The notes beneath the pieces are model-generated. The model was not told where the DNA came from. It made no database searches and was given only the letters and a program-made list of their open reading frames with translations. From NCBI RefSeq assembly GCF_016741855.1, contig NZ_JAERRH010000010.1, positions 186,001 to 250,000 of the forward strand: a DNA stretch of 64,000 nucleotides, written 5' to 3'. The position numbers and the translations under genes were made by a program. Below are positions 8,364 to 16,059 of this stretch, piece after piece. The first letter of the stretch is position 1. Every line of letters starts with the position of its first letter. This stretch comes from Streptomyces musisoli (GTDB lineage Bacteria > Actinomycetota > Actinomycetes > Streptomycetales > Streptomycetaceae).

Positions 8364-9269
8364 ATGGATCTGGCCTTGCTGCGGACCTTCCTCACCGTGC
8401 ACAGGGCCGGCTCCTTCACCCGCGCCGCCGCCTTGCTCGGCCTCTCCCAGCCCGCTGTCACCTCACAGATCCGCACGCTCGAGCGCCAGCTGGGCAGACC
8501 CTTGTTCCTTCGCCGGCCCCGCGGGGTGACCCCGACGACGATCGGCGAGGAACTCGCGCACAGGGCCGCGCCGCATCTCGACGCCCTGGTGGAGATCGCC
8601 GAAAGCGGTGTGGACGACGGTTCCGCGTTTCGGACTCTGCACCTGGCCGGGCCTCCCGAGTTCACCGCCGAGCGTGCCCTGCCCGCCCTCACGGAGCTGA
8701 CCGGCGACGACGGCCAGGGCTTCGCACTACGTGCCTCCTTCGGGACGGCCGAGGAGGCGCTGGACGGGCTGGCCTGCGGTCATCACGATCTGGCCATCAG
8801 CACGGCCCGGCCGCGCGGGACCCTGCTCACCGCCACTCCGCTCTGCGACGAGGAACATGTGCTGGTCGCGGCCCCGCGGTGGGCGGAACGGATCGGCTCG
8901 GACACCCTGCGGCTGAAGGGTGCGCAGGCTCTGGAGAACCTGCCGGTCGTCGAGGTCCACGAGTCGCTGCCGTTCGTCTCGCGCTACTGGGCCTCCGTCT
9001 TCGACTCCCGCCCGGCCGCCACGGGCACGGTCGTCGTCCCCGACCTGCGCGCCGTCCTTTCCTGTGCGATCGCCGGGGCGGGTCTGGCGGTGCTGCCGCG
9101 CTATCTGTGTGCCCCGGCCCTGGATCACGGCACGGTCGTCACCCTGCTCGATCCGGCGGTGCCGCCCCTGCGCACGTACTTCCTGGTGATGCGGACCGGC
9201 ACGCTCGCCATGCCTCATATAGCGCGGGCCCACGAGTGGCTCCAGCAGGCCGCCACGGCCTGGGGCTGA
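8364..9269 (+). CDS. LysR-family transcriptional regulator
   Basis: A 301-residue LysR-type regulator. The N-terminal helix-turn-helix is ALLRTFLTVHRAGSFTRAAA, then LSQPAVTSQIRTLERQLG. It is followed by the periplasmic-binding-like effector domain from about residue 90. The ATG at 8364 follows GGGGAGGG. No divergent target gene is adjacent, since the upstream gene is co-directional and ends in a terminator, so its target is not evident. Confidence 0.93.
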   Translation: MDLALLRTFLTVHRAGSFTRAAALLGLSQPAVTSQIRTLERQLGRPLFLRRPRGVTPTTIGEELAHRAAPHLDALVEIAESGVDDGSAFRTLHLAGPPEFTAERALPALTELTGDDGQGFALRASFGTAEEALDGLACGHHDLAISTARPRGTLLTATPLCDEEHVLVAAPRWAERIGSDTLRLKGAQALENLPVVEVHESLPFVSRYWASVFDSRPAATGTVVVPDLRAVLSCAIAGAGLAVLPRYLCAPALDHGTVVTLLDPAVPPLRTYFLVMRTGTLAMPHIARAHEWLQQAATAWG

Positions 9270-9321
9270 CGCCGTTCGAGCGGGGTGCACGCGCCGCGTT
9301 CGCGTCGTGGCGCTTTGCGAT

Positions 9322-9335
9322 GTTTCACGTGGAAC
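9322..9335. other. parS: parS site 2 (one mismatch)
   Basis: GTTTCACGTGGAAC has one mismatch to the consensus. It lies in the 87-bp gap between the LysR gene and the Nudix gene. Confidence 0.8.
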
Positions 9336-9356
9336 CAGCCGGGCCACATTTCTCCC

Positions 9357-9839
9357 ATGACCGTCCGACCCGTGGTCAAGCGCACCGCCCGTGCAGTTCT
9401 GCTGGACGGCGACGACCTGATCCTGATCAAGCGCACCAAGCCCGGCGTCGATCCCTACTGGGTCACCCCCGGTGGCGGGGTCGAGCCCGGGGACTCGACC
9501 GTCGTGGACGCCCTGCACCGAGAGGTGTACGAGGAACTCGGCGCGAAGATCACCGATGTGGTGCCGTGTTTCGTGGACACGGTGGAGCACATCGGCGAGG
9601 ACGGCGGCGCGACCGGCGTGAAGGTGCAGCACTTCTTCGTCTGCCGACTGGAGTCCATGGACCCGGCCCTGCGCCACGGCCCCGAAGTGGACGAGCCGGC
9701 CGGTGAGTACGAGATCGTCCGCATCCCCTTCACCCGTGTCGGAATCGCCTCCGTCCACCTCGTCCCGCTGTCGTTGCGCCACTACCTGGACGGGAACATC
9801 GAGGGCGTACGAGCCATGCACGCCCCCGACCTCGGGTAG
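9357..9839 (+). CDS. Nudix hydrolase
   Basis: A 160-residue Nudix-fold hydrolase, expected to cleave a nucleoside diphosphate linked to another group. The Nudix box is recognisable as GGGVEPGDSTVVDALHREVYEELGA: REVYEELG is intact, while the first conserved Glu of the box appears as Ser or Asp depending on alignment. The chosen ATG at 9357 leaves parS site 2 in the leader; an earlier in-frame start at 9285 would put parS inside the coding sequence. The substrate is unknown. Confidence 0.85.
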   Translation: MTVRPVVKRTARAVLLDGDDLILIKRTKPGVDPYWVTPGGGVEPGDSTVVDALHREVYEELGAKITDVVPCFVDTVEHIGEDGGATGVKVQHFFVCRLESMDPALRHGPEVDEPAGEYEIVRIPFTRVGIASVHLVPLSLRHYLDGNIEGVRAMHAPDLG

Positions 9840-9888
9840 GCCGGGTCGGACATCGACGAGCAGATCGCCCGCCACGTCACGCCCGGAG

Positions 9889-10521
9889 CTAGTGCGCCGG
9901 ACCGACCAACTCATAGGCCTCCCACAGGTCCCGTCCCGTGTAGGAGTGGGTCGCGAGGCCGGCCAGATGGGCATCGGCGTTGACCGCCACGGAAACCGGT
10001 ACGGCCGCGAACAGCTCCTTGTCCGAGGAGGAGTCGCCGTACGCCACGCAGTCCGCCCGCGCCACGCCGAACTCCGCACAGAGCCGATCGGCGATGATCA
10101 CCTTGGCCGCGGCACTGAGCGCTCCGGCCGGGTCGACGGGCTCGGTGAACGGAACGGCCGGGAAGCGGGACCCATGCGCCGCGTGGGCACCCCAGTCGAG
10201 GAGGCGCTCCACGAAGAAGGAGGGCGAGAGGGACACCACCGCGCAGTATTCGCCCGCACCCCTGATCTCCGCCCAGACCTCGCGGATCCGGGCCAGCCAG
10301 GGAGCCGCCTCGAAGGCGGCCCGCACATGCGTCTCGGTCAGATCGGTCCACAGGTCGTACACCCGCGCCGCGTACTCCGGGGGGCCGATCCGCCCCTCCG
10401 CGATCTCACGGTCCAGCGCCACCGTCTCGGCCACCAGGCCCAGCTGGCGCGAAATCTCCACGGGCGCGGTGCTTCCGTGCAGCAACGTGCCGTCGAGATC
10501 GAAGAGATGAAGTCTCGCCAT
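9889..10521 (-). CDS. HAD-superfamily phosphatase (SerB-like)
   Basis: A 210-residue HAD hydrolase of the phosphoserine-phosphatase-like subgroup. Motif I is LFDLDGTLL at residues 6-14 (nucleophile Asp8, acid Asp10), motif II is VVSLSPSF, and motif IV is YGDSSSDKEL. It forms a phospho-aspartate intermediate to dephosphorylate a small molecule; the substrate is not clear. It converges with the Nudix gene and diverges from a GNAT gene, with a parS palindrome between their starts. Confidence 0.9.
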   Translation of the reverse strand: MARLHLFDLDGTLLHGSTAPVEISRQLGLVAETVALDREIAEGRIGPPEYAARVYDLWTDLTETHVRAAFEAAPWLARIREVWAEIRGAGEYCAVVSLSPSFFVERLLDWGAHAAHGSRFPAVPFTEPVDPAGALSAAAKVIIADRLCAEFGVARADCVAYGDSSSDKELFAAVPVSVAVNADAHLAGLATHSYTGRDLWEAYELVGPAH

Positions 10522-10540
10522 GGCCCCGAAGGCTAGTCCG

Positions 10541-10570
10541 CTGCCGGTGTTTCACGTGAAACACCGGCAG
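10541..10570. other. parS: parS site 3 inside a 30-bp perfect palindrome
   Basis: The exact consensus GTTTCACGTGAAAC occupies 10549-10562. Eight further bases on each side continue the symmetry, giving a 30-bp perfect inverted repeat between the divergent HAD and GNAT genes. Confidence 0.95.
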
Positions 10571-10669
10571 CCCGTGAGCTGTGCGCATGGCCACGAGATG
10601 GCCAAAAGCACGTGTGTCCGCGTCGAAAAAGGTGGACGGCAGGGCTGCCGGTCGGACAGCCTGACCTGC

Positions 10670-11536
10670 GTGCCGACTCCTTCCCTCGCCGCTCTGCCCA
10701 TCCGCCGCCTGACGCTCCGCGATCTCACCGCCTGCGCCGACCTGTCCGAAGACCGGGGGTGGCCACGCGAGGAACACAAGTGGGGCCTCCTCCTCACAGC
10801 CGGGAAGGGATTCGGCATCGACGACCCCGAGGGCGGACTCGTCGCCGCGTGCGTGGTCACGGAGTACGGCGCGTGGGGGCGGCCGGATCTCGGTGCCGTC
10901 GGCATGGTTCTGGTGGCCGAACGCCATGCCCGCCGGGGCGTCGGGCGCCGCTTGATGCGGCACGTCGTATCGGGCATGGGGCCCACTCCGCTCACCCTGC
11001 ACGCCACGCCCCATGGCCGCCCTCTCTACGAGGAGCTCGGCTTCAAGGTGATCGGCCGGGCCGAGATGCTGATGGGCCGCTTCACGCCCGGCGGCCCGGA
11101 CTCCGGAATCGTCACGCGTGCGGCCACCGCGGAGGACCTCCCTGCGATCCTGCGCCTCGACGAGGAGGTGTTCGGTACCGATCGCACGCCCCTCGTCACC
11201 CGGTTGCCCGCCTTCGCCGACCAGTTGCGGGTGGCCGAGGAGGGCGGTCGGCTCATCGGCTACACGGCCGCATGGCCCAACATGGACACCCATGTCGTCG
11301 GTCCGCTGATCGCCCGGGACACGGAGACCGCCAAGGCCCTCATCGCCTCATTGGCGGCCGGTACGGAGCGTCCCCTGCGCACCGACATCGACGTGCGCCA
11401 CGAAGAACTGCTGGCCTGGGCGAAGGAGCGAGGGCTGACCTCGGTGGCCTTCAACTCGGTGATGACCTACGGCATCACGGACCTGCCGGGAGACTGGACC
11501 CGGCGGTTCGCACCGCTGACGGTCGCCGCCGGCTGA
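10670..11536 (+). CDS. GNAT-family N-acetyltransferase (tandem domain)
   Basis: About 288 residues. The N-terminal half is a GNAT domain with the acetyl-CoA loop RHARRGVGRRLMRHV and the end TPHGRPLYEELGFKVI. The C-terminal half has a second, degenerate GNAT-like domain of the kind often annotated as Acetyltransf_18. The acceptor is unknown. I chose GTG 10670 because it begins right at the conserved LAALPIRRLTLRDL; longer frames start inside or near the parS palindrome and encode no conserved residues. Confidence 0.85.
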   Translation: MPTPSLAALPIRRLTLRDLTACADLSEDRGWPREEHKWGLLLTAGKGFGIDDPEGGLVAACVVTEYGAWGRPDLGAVGMVLVAERHARRGVGRRLMRHVVSGMGPTPLTLHATPHGRPLYEELGFKVIGRAEMLMGRFTPGGPDSGIVTRAATAEDLPAILRLDEEVFGTDRTPLVTRLPAFADQLRVAEEGGRLIGYTAAWPNMDTHVVGPLIARDTETAKALIASLAAGTERPLRTDIDVRHEELLAWAKERGLTSVAFNSVMTYGITDLPGDWTRRFAPLTVAAG

Positions 11537-11551
11537 GCCCACCTGACGCAC

Positions 11552-11588
11552 ACGCCGGCCCCACCGCTCGAAGCGGCGGGGCCGGCGT
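11552..11588. terminator. Bidirectional terminator
   Basis: A 17-bp stem with one mismatch (11552-11568 with 11572-11588) and a 3-base loop lies between the convergent GNAT gene and the heme-binding-family gene. Confidence 0.8.
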
Positions 11589-11608
11589 CATGAAGTCCGT
11601 CCTCGGGC

Positions 11609-12028
11609 TCAGGCAAGCGCCTGCACGGCCGTGGTGGCGAAGCCGTGGTCCTGCTCCGGCGCGCCGCCGCCGACACCGATCGCCCCGATCAGCCGACCGT
11701 CCCGGTGGACGGGGATACCGCCCGCGATGAACAGCAGGGGCCGGTCGAGGGCCGTGGGCAGGGTGTGGAAGGGACCGCCGGGCTGGACGGCGTCGACGAG
11801 GTCGGCCGTCGGCGTGTTCAGCTGGAGAGCCGTGTAGGCCTTGCGGGTGCTGGTCTCGCCCGAGATCAGCACGGCTCGGTCGTCCCGGCGGAAGGCGAGC
11901 AGGTGGCCGCCGGCGTCCAGGACGGTGACGCTGACGGTGACGCCGGCGTCCTCGGCCGCACGACGGGCCGCGGCGACGAGCAGCTCGGCGTCCTCGGTGG
12001 TGAGCGGGGTGACGGCGGTGGTGCTCAT
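11609..12028 (-). CDS. GlcG/HbpS-family heme-binding-like protein
   Basis: A 139-residue protein of the GlcG/HbpS family (DUF336), recognised from VTVLDAGGHLLAFRRDD and the glycine-rich IGAIGVGGGAPEQDHGFA at the C-terminus. Family members include HbpS, which binds heme and senses redox stress, but HbpS is exported and this protein has no signal peptide. A different small ligand is therefore possible. The ATG at 12028 follows AAGGAGA. It is downstream of the MFS gene's opposite end with no shared transcript evident. Confidence 0.85.
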   Translation of the reverse strand: MSTTAVTPLTTEDAELLVAAARRAAEDAGVTVSVTVLDAGGHLLAFRRDDRAVLISGETSTRKAYTALQLNTPTADLVDAVQPGGPFHTLPTALDRPLLFIAGGIPVHRDGRLIGAIGVGGGAPEQDHGFATTAVQALA

Positions 12029-12126
12029 GGAGAGGTCTCCTTGACGGTGCTGTAGGGGGCTTGTTGTACCGGGGCGGGCCCGGCACGGACATCTGCGGGG
12101 CGAGGGCGTCCGCGGGCGCGGACGGC

Positions 12127-13335
12127 TCAGTGGTGGACGGGCGTGCGCTGTCCGGCGGGCGCACCGGAGGCGACCAGGGTGCTCCGCGCCCGGTCACGGC
12201 GCTCCAGCGCGGCGGAGAGGAGGGCGAGGACCAGGGCGGCAGCGGCGAGGGCGGCGCCGACCCAGTTGGGGGCCGTGTAGCCGAAGCCGGCCGCGATCAC
12301 GAGGCCGCCGAGCCAGGCGGACAGGGCGTTGCCCAGATTGAAGGCGCCGATGTTCACGGCCGACGCGAGCGTCGGGGCGCCGTGTGCCTGGTCGAGGACC
12401 CGCTTCTGCAGCGGCGGCACGGTGGCGAAGCCCAGGGCTCCGATCAGCGCGATGGTCACCGCGGCTGCGATCTTGTTGTGGGCGGTGAGCGTGAAGAGTG
12501 CCAGGACGACGGCCAGGGCACCCAGGGAGACGTACAGCATCGGCATCAGAGCGCGGTCGGCGAACTTGCCGCCGATGAGGTTGCCACCGACCATGCCGAG
12601 GCCGAACAGGACCAGCAGCCAGGTGACCGAGCCGTCGGCGAAGCCGGCGATGTGGGTCATCATCGGCGCGATGTAGGTGATGGCCGCGAAGACGCCGCCG
12701 AAGCCGAGAACGGTCATCGCCATGGCGAGCAGGACCTGGGCGTTCTTGAAGGCGGCCAGTTCGTGCCGCAGGTGTACGCCTTCCTGGCGCGGCAGCTCGG
12801 GGACGAGCTTGGCGATACCGACGAGCCCGACGACACCGAGGGCGGCGACGATGCCGAAGGTGACGCGCCAGCCGACGTTCTGTCCGATGAGCGTGCCCAG
12901 CGGGACGCCGACGACATTGGCGACGGTCAGCCCGGTGAACATCATGGCGATGGCGCCGGCCTTCTTGTCCGGTGCGACCAGCTCGGCCGCGACGACCGAA
13001 CCGATACCGAAGAAGGCACCGTGGGCGAGTGAGGCGACCACCCGTCCGATCAGCATGACCGCGAAGGCCGGAGCCACCGCGGAGAGCAGGTTTCCGGCGA
13101 TGAAGAGGACCATCAGCAGCATCAGCATCCGCTTGCGCGGGACCTTGGTGCCGAGCACGGTCATCAGGGGGGCACCGATGACCACGCCGAGCGCGTAGCC
13201 GGTCACGAGCAGGCCCGCCGTGGGGATGGAGACCCCGAAGTCACCCGCGACCTCGGGCAGCAAGCCCATGATCACGAACTCGGTCGTCCCGATTCCGAAG
13301 GCCCCGATCGCGAGGGCCAGAAGCGCGAGAGGCAT
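12127..13335 (-). CDS. MFS transporter (DHA1, drug-efflux type)
   Basis: About 402 residues with twelve hydrophobic segments, starting LALLALAIGAFGIGTTEFVI, which is typical of DHA1 drug:H+ antiporters related to AraJ/Cmr-type proteins. The conserved loop after helix 2 (APLMTVLGTKVPRKRML) and the helix-5 region (GRVVASLAHGAFFGIGSVVA) are present. I prefer ATG 13335, which has GGGAAGG upstream, over the in-frame GTG at 13386, which lies inside the putative operator. It is divergent from a MarR regulator, the usual layout of a repressor controlling an exporter. The substrate is unknown. Confidence 0.9.
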   Translation of the reverse strand: MPLALLALAIGAFGIGTTEFVIMGLLPEVAGDFGVSIPTAGLLVTGYALGVVIGAPLMTVLGTKVPRKRMLMLLMVLFIAGNLLSAVAPAFAVMLIGRVVASLAHGAFFGIGSVVAAELVAPDKKAGAIAMMFTGLTVANVVGVPLGTLIGQNVGWRVTFGIVAALGVVGLVGIAKLVPELPRQEGVHLRHELAAFKNAQVLLAMAMTVLGFGGVFAAITYIAPMMTHIAGFADGSVTWLLVLFGLGMVGGNLIGGKFADRALMPMLYVSLGALAVVLALFTLTAHNKIAAAVTIALIGALGFATVPPLQKRVLDQAHGAPTLASAVNIGAFNLGNALSAWLGGLVIAAGFGYTAPNWVGAALAAAALVLALLSAALERRDRARSTLVASGAPAGQRTPVHH

Positions 13336-13385
13336 GTGGGGGTACACCTTCCCAAAAGATTGCAGGAGCGCTTTGCGTTCGTTCA

Positions 13386-13427
13386 CAATAGTTGCAGACG
13401 CGGGCTAAGTGCAAGAGCCGACTATTG
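13386..13427. promoter_or_regulatory. Putative operator between MFS and MarR genes
   Basis: Inverted half sites CAATAGT (13386-13392) and ACTATTG (13421-13427) enclose a second inner pair TTGCA/TGCAA. The element lies in the shared promoter region of the divergent MFS and MarR genes, where a MarR dimer would be expected to bind. Confidence 0.4.
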
Positions 13428-13480
13428 CGGCGGTGCTCTACTCTGGTGATGCAGCCGCTCCGGGACGGAGGAGAACGCCC

Positions 13481-13939
13481 ATGACAGCGACGGACCCTGC
13501 GCTGACCGCCCTCGCCCAGGGCTGGTGCGCCCTTTCTGCGCTGCACGGAAGGATCGAGGCGCACATCGAGCGCGCCCTACAGGCCAAGCACGATCTGAGC
13601 GTGCGCGAGTACTCCCTGCTGGACGTGCTCAGCAGGCAGCACTCCGGCGAAGGCGGACACCTGCAGATGAAGCAGGTCGCCGACGCGGTGGTGCTCAGCC
13701 AGAGCGCCACCACCCGCCTGGTGACCCGGCTGGAGGACCGCGGGCTGCTGGAGCGCTATCTGTGCCCCACCGACCGGCGCGGCATCTACACCAACGTCAC
13801 CCCGGCCGGCCTTCAGCTGCTGGAGGAGGCACGGCCCACCAATGACGCCGCACTGCGCGAAGCCCTGGACGACGCCGCCAGAAACCCCGAACTGGCCCCG
13901 CTGGTCCGGGTGGTGGAGTCCCTGAACGTGGCCACATAG
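13481..13939 (+). CDS. MarR-family transcriptional regulator
   Basis: A 152-residue winged-helix regulator. LQMKQVADAVVLSQSATTRLVTRLEDRGLLER is the recognition helix and wing of the MarR family, and the following DRRGIYTNVTPAGLQLLEEA is its standard continuation. The ATG at 13481 has GGAGGAG at good spacing. It is divergent from the MFS exporter, which it probably represses until a toxic ligand releases it. A GNAT gene follows after 9 bases and is likely co-transcribed. Confidence 0.93.
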   Translation: MTATDPALTALAQGWCALSALHGRIEAHIERALQAKHDLSVREYSLLDVLSRQHSGEGGHLQMKQVADAVVLSQSATTRLVTRLEDRGLLERYLCPTDRRGIYTNVTPAGLQLLEEARPTNDAALREALDDAARNPELAPLVRVVESLNVAT

Positions 13940-13948
13940 GGTGCCCGC

Positions 13949-14401
13949 ATGGGAGATCTTGAAATACGGTCCGCGATCGCCGACGACCTCCCCGCGATCG
14001 TCGCCATGCTCGCCGACGATCCGCTCGGCGCCCAGCGCGAGTCACCCGGCGATCTGACGCCGTACCGGACCGCGCTGGACCGCCTCGCCGCCGACCCGAA
14101 CCAGCATGTCGTCGTCGCGGTGCGGGAGGGCCGGGTGATCGGGACCCTCCAGCTCACGATCATCCCCGGGCTCTCGCACAAGGGGGCCACCCGCGCGCTC
14201 ATCGAAGCCGTGCGCATCCACGCCGACGAGCGGGGCAGCGGGCTGGGCAGCACCTTGATCGAGTGGGCGATCGACACGTCCCGTCGGCTCGGCTGCCAGA
14301 TGGTGCAGCTGACCTCGGACAAGACACGCACCGACGCCCACCGCTTCTACGAGCGGCTGGGCTTCACGGCTTCGCACGAGGGCTTCAAACTGCGGCTTTG
14401 A
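13949..14401 (+). CDS. GNAT-family N-acetyltransferase
   Basis: A 150-residue GNAT enzyme. The acetyl-CoA binding loop is HADERGSGLGSTLIEWAID, and the motif at the end is DAHRFYERLGFTASHEG. It transfers acetyl groups from acetyl-CoA to an unknown amine. The start is 9 bases after the MarR stop codon, so the pair is probably an operon, and acetylation of a compound handled by the nearby exporter is conceivable but unproven. Confidence 0.9.
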   Translation: MGDLEIRSAIADDLPAIVAMLADDPLGAQRESPGDLTPYRTALDRLAADPNQHVVVAVREGRVIGTLQLTIIPGLSHKGATRALIEAVRIHADERGSGLGSTLIEWAIDTSRRLGCQMVQLTSDKTRTDAHRFYERLGFTASHEGFKLRL

Positions 14402-14415
14402 TCCACCCCACAGGC

Positions 14416-14490
14416 GGGCCACGCGGCCGCGGCGCCGGACGGGCCACACGGTCTTGGCGCCGGAAGGGCCACGCGGTCTTGGCGCCGGAA
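14416..14490. repeat. 25-bp tandem repeat, three copies
   Basis: Three head-to-tail 25-bp units (14416-14440, 14441-14465, 14466-14490), each starting GGGCCACRCGG and ending GGCGCCGGAM, with copies 2 and 3 differing at one base. A decayed fourth copy follows. The repeat is in the 201-bp gap between the convergent GNAT and serine hydrolase genes. Confidence 0.85.
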
Positions 14491-14570
14491 GGGGTACGTC
14501 GGCACGGCGCCCCGAGGTCCCCGTTGGGCCCGCGACCGGCCGGTGGAACGCCGCGAACGAAGCAGGGGGT

Positions 14571-14584
14571 GTTTCACGTGAAAC
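14571..14584. other. parS: parS site 4
   Basis: Exact consensus GTTTCACGTGAAAC, with symmetry extending to 22 bp (14567-14588). It lies 18 bases past the end of the serine hydrolase gene, between convergent genes. Confidence 0.95.
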
Positions 14585-14602
14585 ACCCTGAGCAGCTTCG
14601 GG

Positions 14603-15988
14603 CTAGCCGATACCCCGCCATCCCTCCGGGTCCACGCCACCGGGCACCGGGGCCCCGGGGTCATACGGCTGCCGCGTGAACACGAACGAGCCGAGGTCGA
14701 GGTGGCTCACGGACCCGTCCGGGCGCCGTACCGGCCGCAGCAGCTCACCGGCGTAGTAACCCTCCAGCCCCGTCCAAGTGCCGTCACCGTTCGCACGGAA
14801 GCGGGCCCTACGGCCGCCACCGGCCAGCGGTGCCAGCGCGACCAGGCCGTCCGCGGTCGCGCGCATGCCGAACGCATGGGTGCCCCAGTACCACTGCCCC
14901 ACCAGGTCCAGCACCGCGGGATCGACCTCCCGCAGGGGTCGCCAGGGTTCGGGGATACGAGGCTCCGCCTCGGCGACGATCCGGACGAGGTCCGCACCCA
15001 CGGCACCCAGCAGCGGTCCGCTGGTGCAGTTGGCGAGCACGACCGCGGCCACGTCGTCCTCCACGCCGATGGTGAGGTTCGCCAGAAAGCCCGGCAGCGA
15101 GCCGGAGTGCCCGACGAGCAGCCGGCCGTCACGGAGCTGGATCTGCATGCCCAGGCCGTACGTGACCCCGTCCACCACGTCCGCGGTCTCGGCGGGCGCC
15201 GCCGGGGTACGCATCTCCCGTACCGAGTGCGCGCTCAGGACCCGGTCGTCCCCCCGGGCCAGGAACGCGGCGAAGCGCGCCAGGTCCCCGGTGGTGGACC
15301 AGAGCTGGCCGGCCGGCGCCATGCGCCCCAGGTCCTCCGTCGGCTCGGGCAGCATCGCGTCGGCCCACGGGTGCACGGCCCATCCACCCGCGTGCGGCGG
15401 CTCGGGCCGAGCACTCGTCCGGTGCAGACCGAGCGGCTCCAGGATCTCGTCGCGCAGTACCTCCTCCCAGGGAGCACCGCGCAACCTCTCCACCAGGGCG
15501 CCGAGCACGGTGTAGCCGGGGTTGGAGTAGTGGTGGTGCCGTCCGACCGGATGCAGCAGGGGCTGTTCCCCGAGTACATCGCTCAGTTCCGGCCGCAGGG
15601 AGCCGGGCGTCCGTTCCCACCAGGGACCGGGTGACTCGGCCGCCAACCCGGCGGTGTGCGCGAGCAGTTCGGCGATCGTCGCCTCCCCCGCGCCGGTGCC
15701 CGGCACATACCTCTCCAGCGGATCACCGAGATCGAGCAGCCCCTCGTCACGCAGCCGCATCACCAGGACGGCGGTGAAGATCTTGGTGACGGACCCGATC
15801 CGGTACTGCACGGTCTCGTCCGGGCCGTGCCCGTCCACCGACGTCCGTGCACCGTGCCAGACGGCCTGCCCGTCCCGTACGACGGCGGCGACCAGTGACG
15901 GAGCCCGTCCTTCGGCCTGCGCCACGGCGATCCGGTGCAGCAGGGCACGCCGGGTGCCCGGGAGCAGGGCTTCCTGAGTTGTCGTCAT
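14603..15988 (-). CDS. Serine hydrolase, class C beta-lactamase family
   Basis: A 461-residue serine hydrolase of the beta-lactamase/DD-peptidase/esterase family. The catalytic SxxK is SVTK (about residues 66-69), the YxN motif is YSNPGY (about 153-158), and a third-motif region is HSGSLPGF. A C-terminal beta-rich extension follows from about residue 350. No signal peptide is seen, so it is probably a cytoplasmic esterase or peptidase rather than a true beta-lactamase. The substrate is unknown. Confidence 0.9.
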   Translation of the reverse strand: MTTTQEALLPGTRRALLHRIAVAQAEGRAPSLVAAVVRDGQAVWHGARTSVDGHGPDETVQYRIGSVTKIFTAVLVMRLRDEGLLDLGDPLERYVPGTGAGEATIAELLAHTAGLAAESPGPWWERTPGSLRPELSDVLGEQPLLHPVGRHHHYSNPGYTVLGALVERLRGAPWEEVLRDEILEPLGLHRTSARPEPPHAGGWAVHPWADAMLPEPTEDLGRMAPAGQLWSTTGDLARFAAFLARGDDRVLSAHSVREMRTPAAPAETADVVDGVTYGLGMQIQLRDGRLLVGHSGSLPGFLANLTIGVEDDVAAVVLANCTSGPLLGAVGADLVRIVAEAEPRIPEPWRPLREVDPAVLDLVGQWYWGTHAFGMRATADGLVALAPLAGGGRRARFRANGDGTWTGLEGYYAGELLRPVRRPDGSVSHLDLGSFVFTRQPYDPGAPVPGGVDPEGWRGIG

Positions 15989-16059
15989 GGGCCCAGTTCA
16001 CCGGTTACGGCGGCGGGCGTCGAATTCAATTCACGGGCCCGCGCGACCGTGCGAGTGGA

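Noticed and set aside
14416..14490. CRISPR-like appearance of the 25-bp repeats
   Set aside because: Copies are directly abutting with no spacers, and there are no cas genes nearby.
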